Assembly (NCBI GenBank): GCA_026419635.1
Contig: JANZZB010000086.1
Span: forward strand, 294 to 6,658
DNA: 6,365 nucleotides
Direction of reading: 5' to 3'
Origin: Clostridiales bacterium
GTDB taxonomy: Bacteria > Bacillota > Clostridia > Oscillospirales > Butyricicoccaceae
In this document: one piece after another, positions 5,303 through 6,365 of the stretch
Layout of the letters: each line of letters starts with the position of its first letter
Position numbering within the stretch: the stretch's first letter is position 1
Notes under the pieces: generated by a model
Database searches by the model: none
The model's input: only the letters and a program-made list of their open reading frames with translations
What the model was told of the DNA's origin: nothing
Position numbers and translations under genes: made by a program

Positions 5303-6365
5303 GATGGTCTTAAAAAGGCAATGGCCACAATCAGCGAAATGCAGAATAACGTTAGACATCCGCAAAGCATGCCAAAAGCCAGACCAAAACTGTCACCGAT
5401 TCCATCCATCAGTTCGCCGAGCTCCTTCGGACAAACAGGAGCGCTGATAGCGGCTGCAGCTTTGTAAACAAGATAGTGAATTCCTGATGTAATAAGGGGT
5501 GTAAAGCACATTGCAAGTATTGCGATCATACCGTAAACACCGATAGAATTTTTCAGCATTCCCGCTCCGGCAAGCATACTTTCCGATGCGTCACCCAGAA
5601 CGGAACCAACCACGGGAAGTGCCCCCGAAACCGCTACTTTTAATGTCTTGACTGCAAAGGCATCCGCACTTCCTGCAATAGCCCCGCTGACGCTGATATA
5701 GGCTACAAATACAGTTAGCAGCAGTTTAAGAGATGTGCTACATATCCATTTGATAAATCCGGCAGTCTTTTTCATCAGGTCGTTCGACAACGCAGCGTTT
5801 GCTGCTATTAACGCAATATACGCATAGACAAGCGGCAATATGACACGGTTTATAAGCGTAATCAAAAATTCAGAAAAAAGCATTGTCCCAAAACATTGCG
5901 CAGTACCCGACGTTGGCATCCCTCCCATCGCCGTAGCTGTTGCGACTGTCGGCATCAGAACCTTGGAAAACACTGAAACGTCAGCAATCGTTTTGGTGCA
6001 AAGACCCAGCATCGCTTTAATGTTTGCCGCAGATGTTAATGTAATTGCCGCAGAGCCCGCTAAACTGACGTAATTTGGCGTACGCGATCCGATGGCCGCA
6101 CTTGAGGAATTCGCCAAAATCGTTGCGCAAATACCACAAATAGCGGAAATTGCAAACATAGCAAAGGCGCTTGACAAAGCGGTTTTAAATATATTCGGAA
6201 TTTTTGATTTAGCACTGTTCCAGATCTTTTGCAGTGAATCATCAAGCTTTGCGTCAGATGAAACTTTTGCTGATTTTAGCGTCTGCCTGGCACTTTCCGG
6301 AAGCGCTTGTTCGAGTTTTGCAACACCGACCGCGTCTTCCTGTTCACTTGTGTACACTACTGCGC
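5299..6365 (-). CDS. spoIIIAE: Stage III sporulation protein AE (5' end outside window)
   Basis: A polytopic membrane protein of the mother-cell SpoIIIA complex. The frame stays open to the window edge, giving at least 354 residues; the Bacillus subtilis protein has about 399. The GTG at 6355-6357 is therefore most likely an internal valine, and roughly 30 to 45 N-terminal residues, including the signal segment, are missing. Visible parts, numbered from that GTG, are an LEQALPESARQTL block (15-27), a first hydrophobic segment (60-82), VLMPTVATATAMGGMPTSGT (133-152) and several more hydrophobic stretches. A conserved stretch follows with PVVGSVLGDASES and MLKNSIGVYG (248-276), then C-terminal membrane segments. 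The many small residues fit a channel-like or exporter-like part, but the exact function is unproven. The stop overlaps the spoIIIAF start. Confidence 0.95.
   Translation of the reverse strand, partial: AVVYTSEQEDAVGVAKLEQALPESARQTLKSAKVSSDAKLDDSLQKIWNSAKSKIPNIFKTALSSAFAMFAISAICGICATILANSSSAAIGSRTPNYVSLAGSAAITLTSAANIKAMLGLCTKTIADVSVFSKVLMPTVATATAMGGMPTSGTAQCFGTMLFSEFLITLINRVILPLVYAYIALIAANAALSNDLMKKTAGFIKWICSTSLKLLLTVFVAYISVSGAIAGSADAFAVKTLKVAVSGALPVVGSVLGDASESMLAGAGMLKNSIGVYGMIAILAMCFTPLITSGIHYLVYKAAAAISAPVCPKELGELMDGIGDSFGLAFGMLCGCLTLFCISLIVAIAFLRPS

Noticed and set aside
5015..5467. Plus-strand frames of 136 to 150 codons over the spoIIIAE/spoIIIAF overlap
   Set aside because: They are antisense to two conserved sporulation genes and have no recognisable domain or ribosome binding site.
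1..6365. CRISPR array, tRNA or rRNA genes, insertion sequence or phage genes
   Set aside because: No regularly spaced repeats, no tRNA-like cloverleaf, no transposase or phage-like protein is visible on either strand.

Overview
The window looks like chromosome from a low-to-moderate GC, endospore-forming Clostridia-type Firmicute, with an Oscillospiraceae/Ruminococcaceae-like feel. The evidence is the 3' half of a spoIIIA operon, strong AGGAGG-type ribosome binding sites and AT-rich intergenic DNA. The family-level placement is an inference. Every convincing gene is on the minus strand, so transcription runs from high to low coordinates.

From the right edge (transcription order): spoIIIAE (its start lies beyond the window), spoIIIAF, spoIIIAG and spoIIIAH form a tight run with a 4-base ATGA overlap or gaps of 6 and 14 bases. 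These encode the mother-cell side of the SpoIIIA-SpoIIQ channel that joins mother cell and forespore during engulfment. SpoIIIAE and AF are membrane parts. SpoIIIAG and AH are single-span proteins with ring-building domains. A 17-bp perfect inverted repeat follows spoIIIAH. Next comes a monocistronic Asp23/Gls24 (YqhY-like) gene with its own extended -10 promoter candidate and a canonical intrinsic terminator at 2948-2980.

After about 600 bases of AT-rich DNA, a second and unrelated operon starts. It is a branched-chain-amino-acid-type (HAAT family) ABC importer: substrate-binding lipoprotein, then LivH-type permease, then the first 22 codons of a LivM-type permease at the left edge. Its best promoter (TTGACT-17-TTTAAT) lies about 370 bases upstream of the lipoprotein start. 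It predicts a leader of about 360 nt with several small hairpins that I cannot assign to a known riboswitch or T-box. A 12-bp stem-loop without a U-tract separates the lipoprotein gene from the permease genes. Such a structure could stabilise or process the mRNA and favour the binding protein over the membrane subunits.

The coding content is familiar. What is worth a second look is non-coding: the leader and its promoter architecture, the two hairpins that lack U-tracts, and the junction where yqhY is followed by a transporter operon instead of the nusB-type neighbours seen in many Firmicutes. I do not see a clearly new protein system here.
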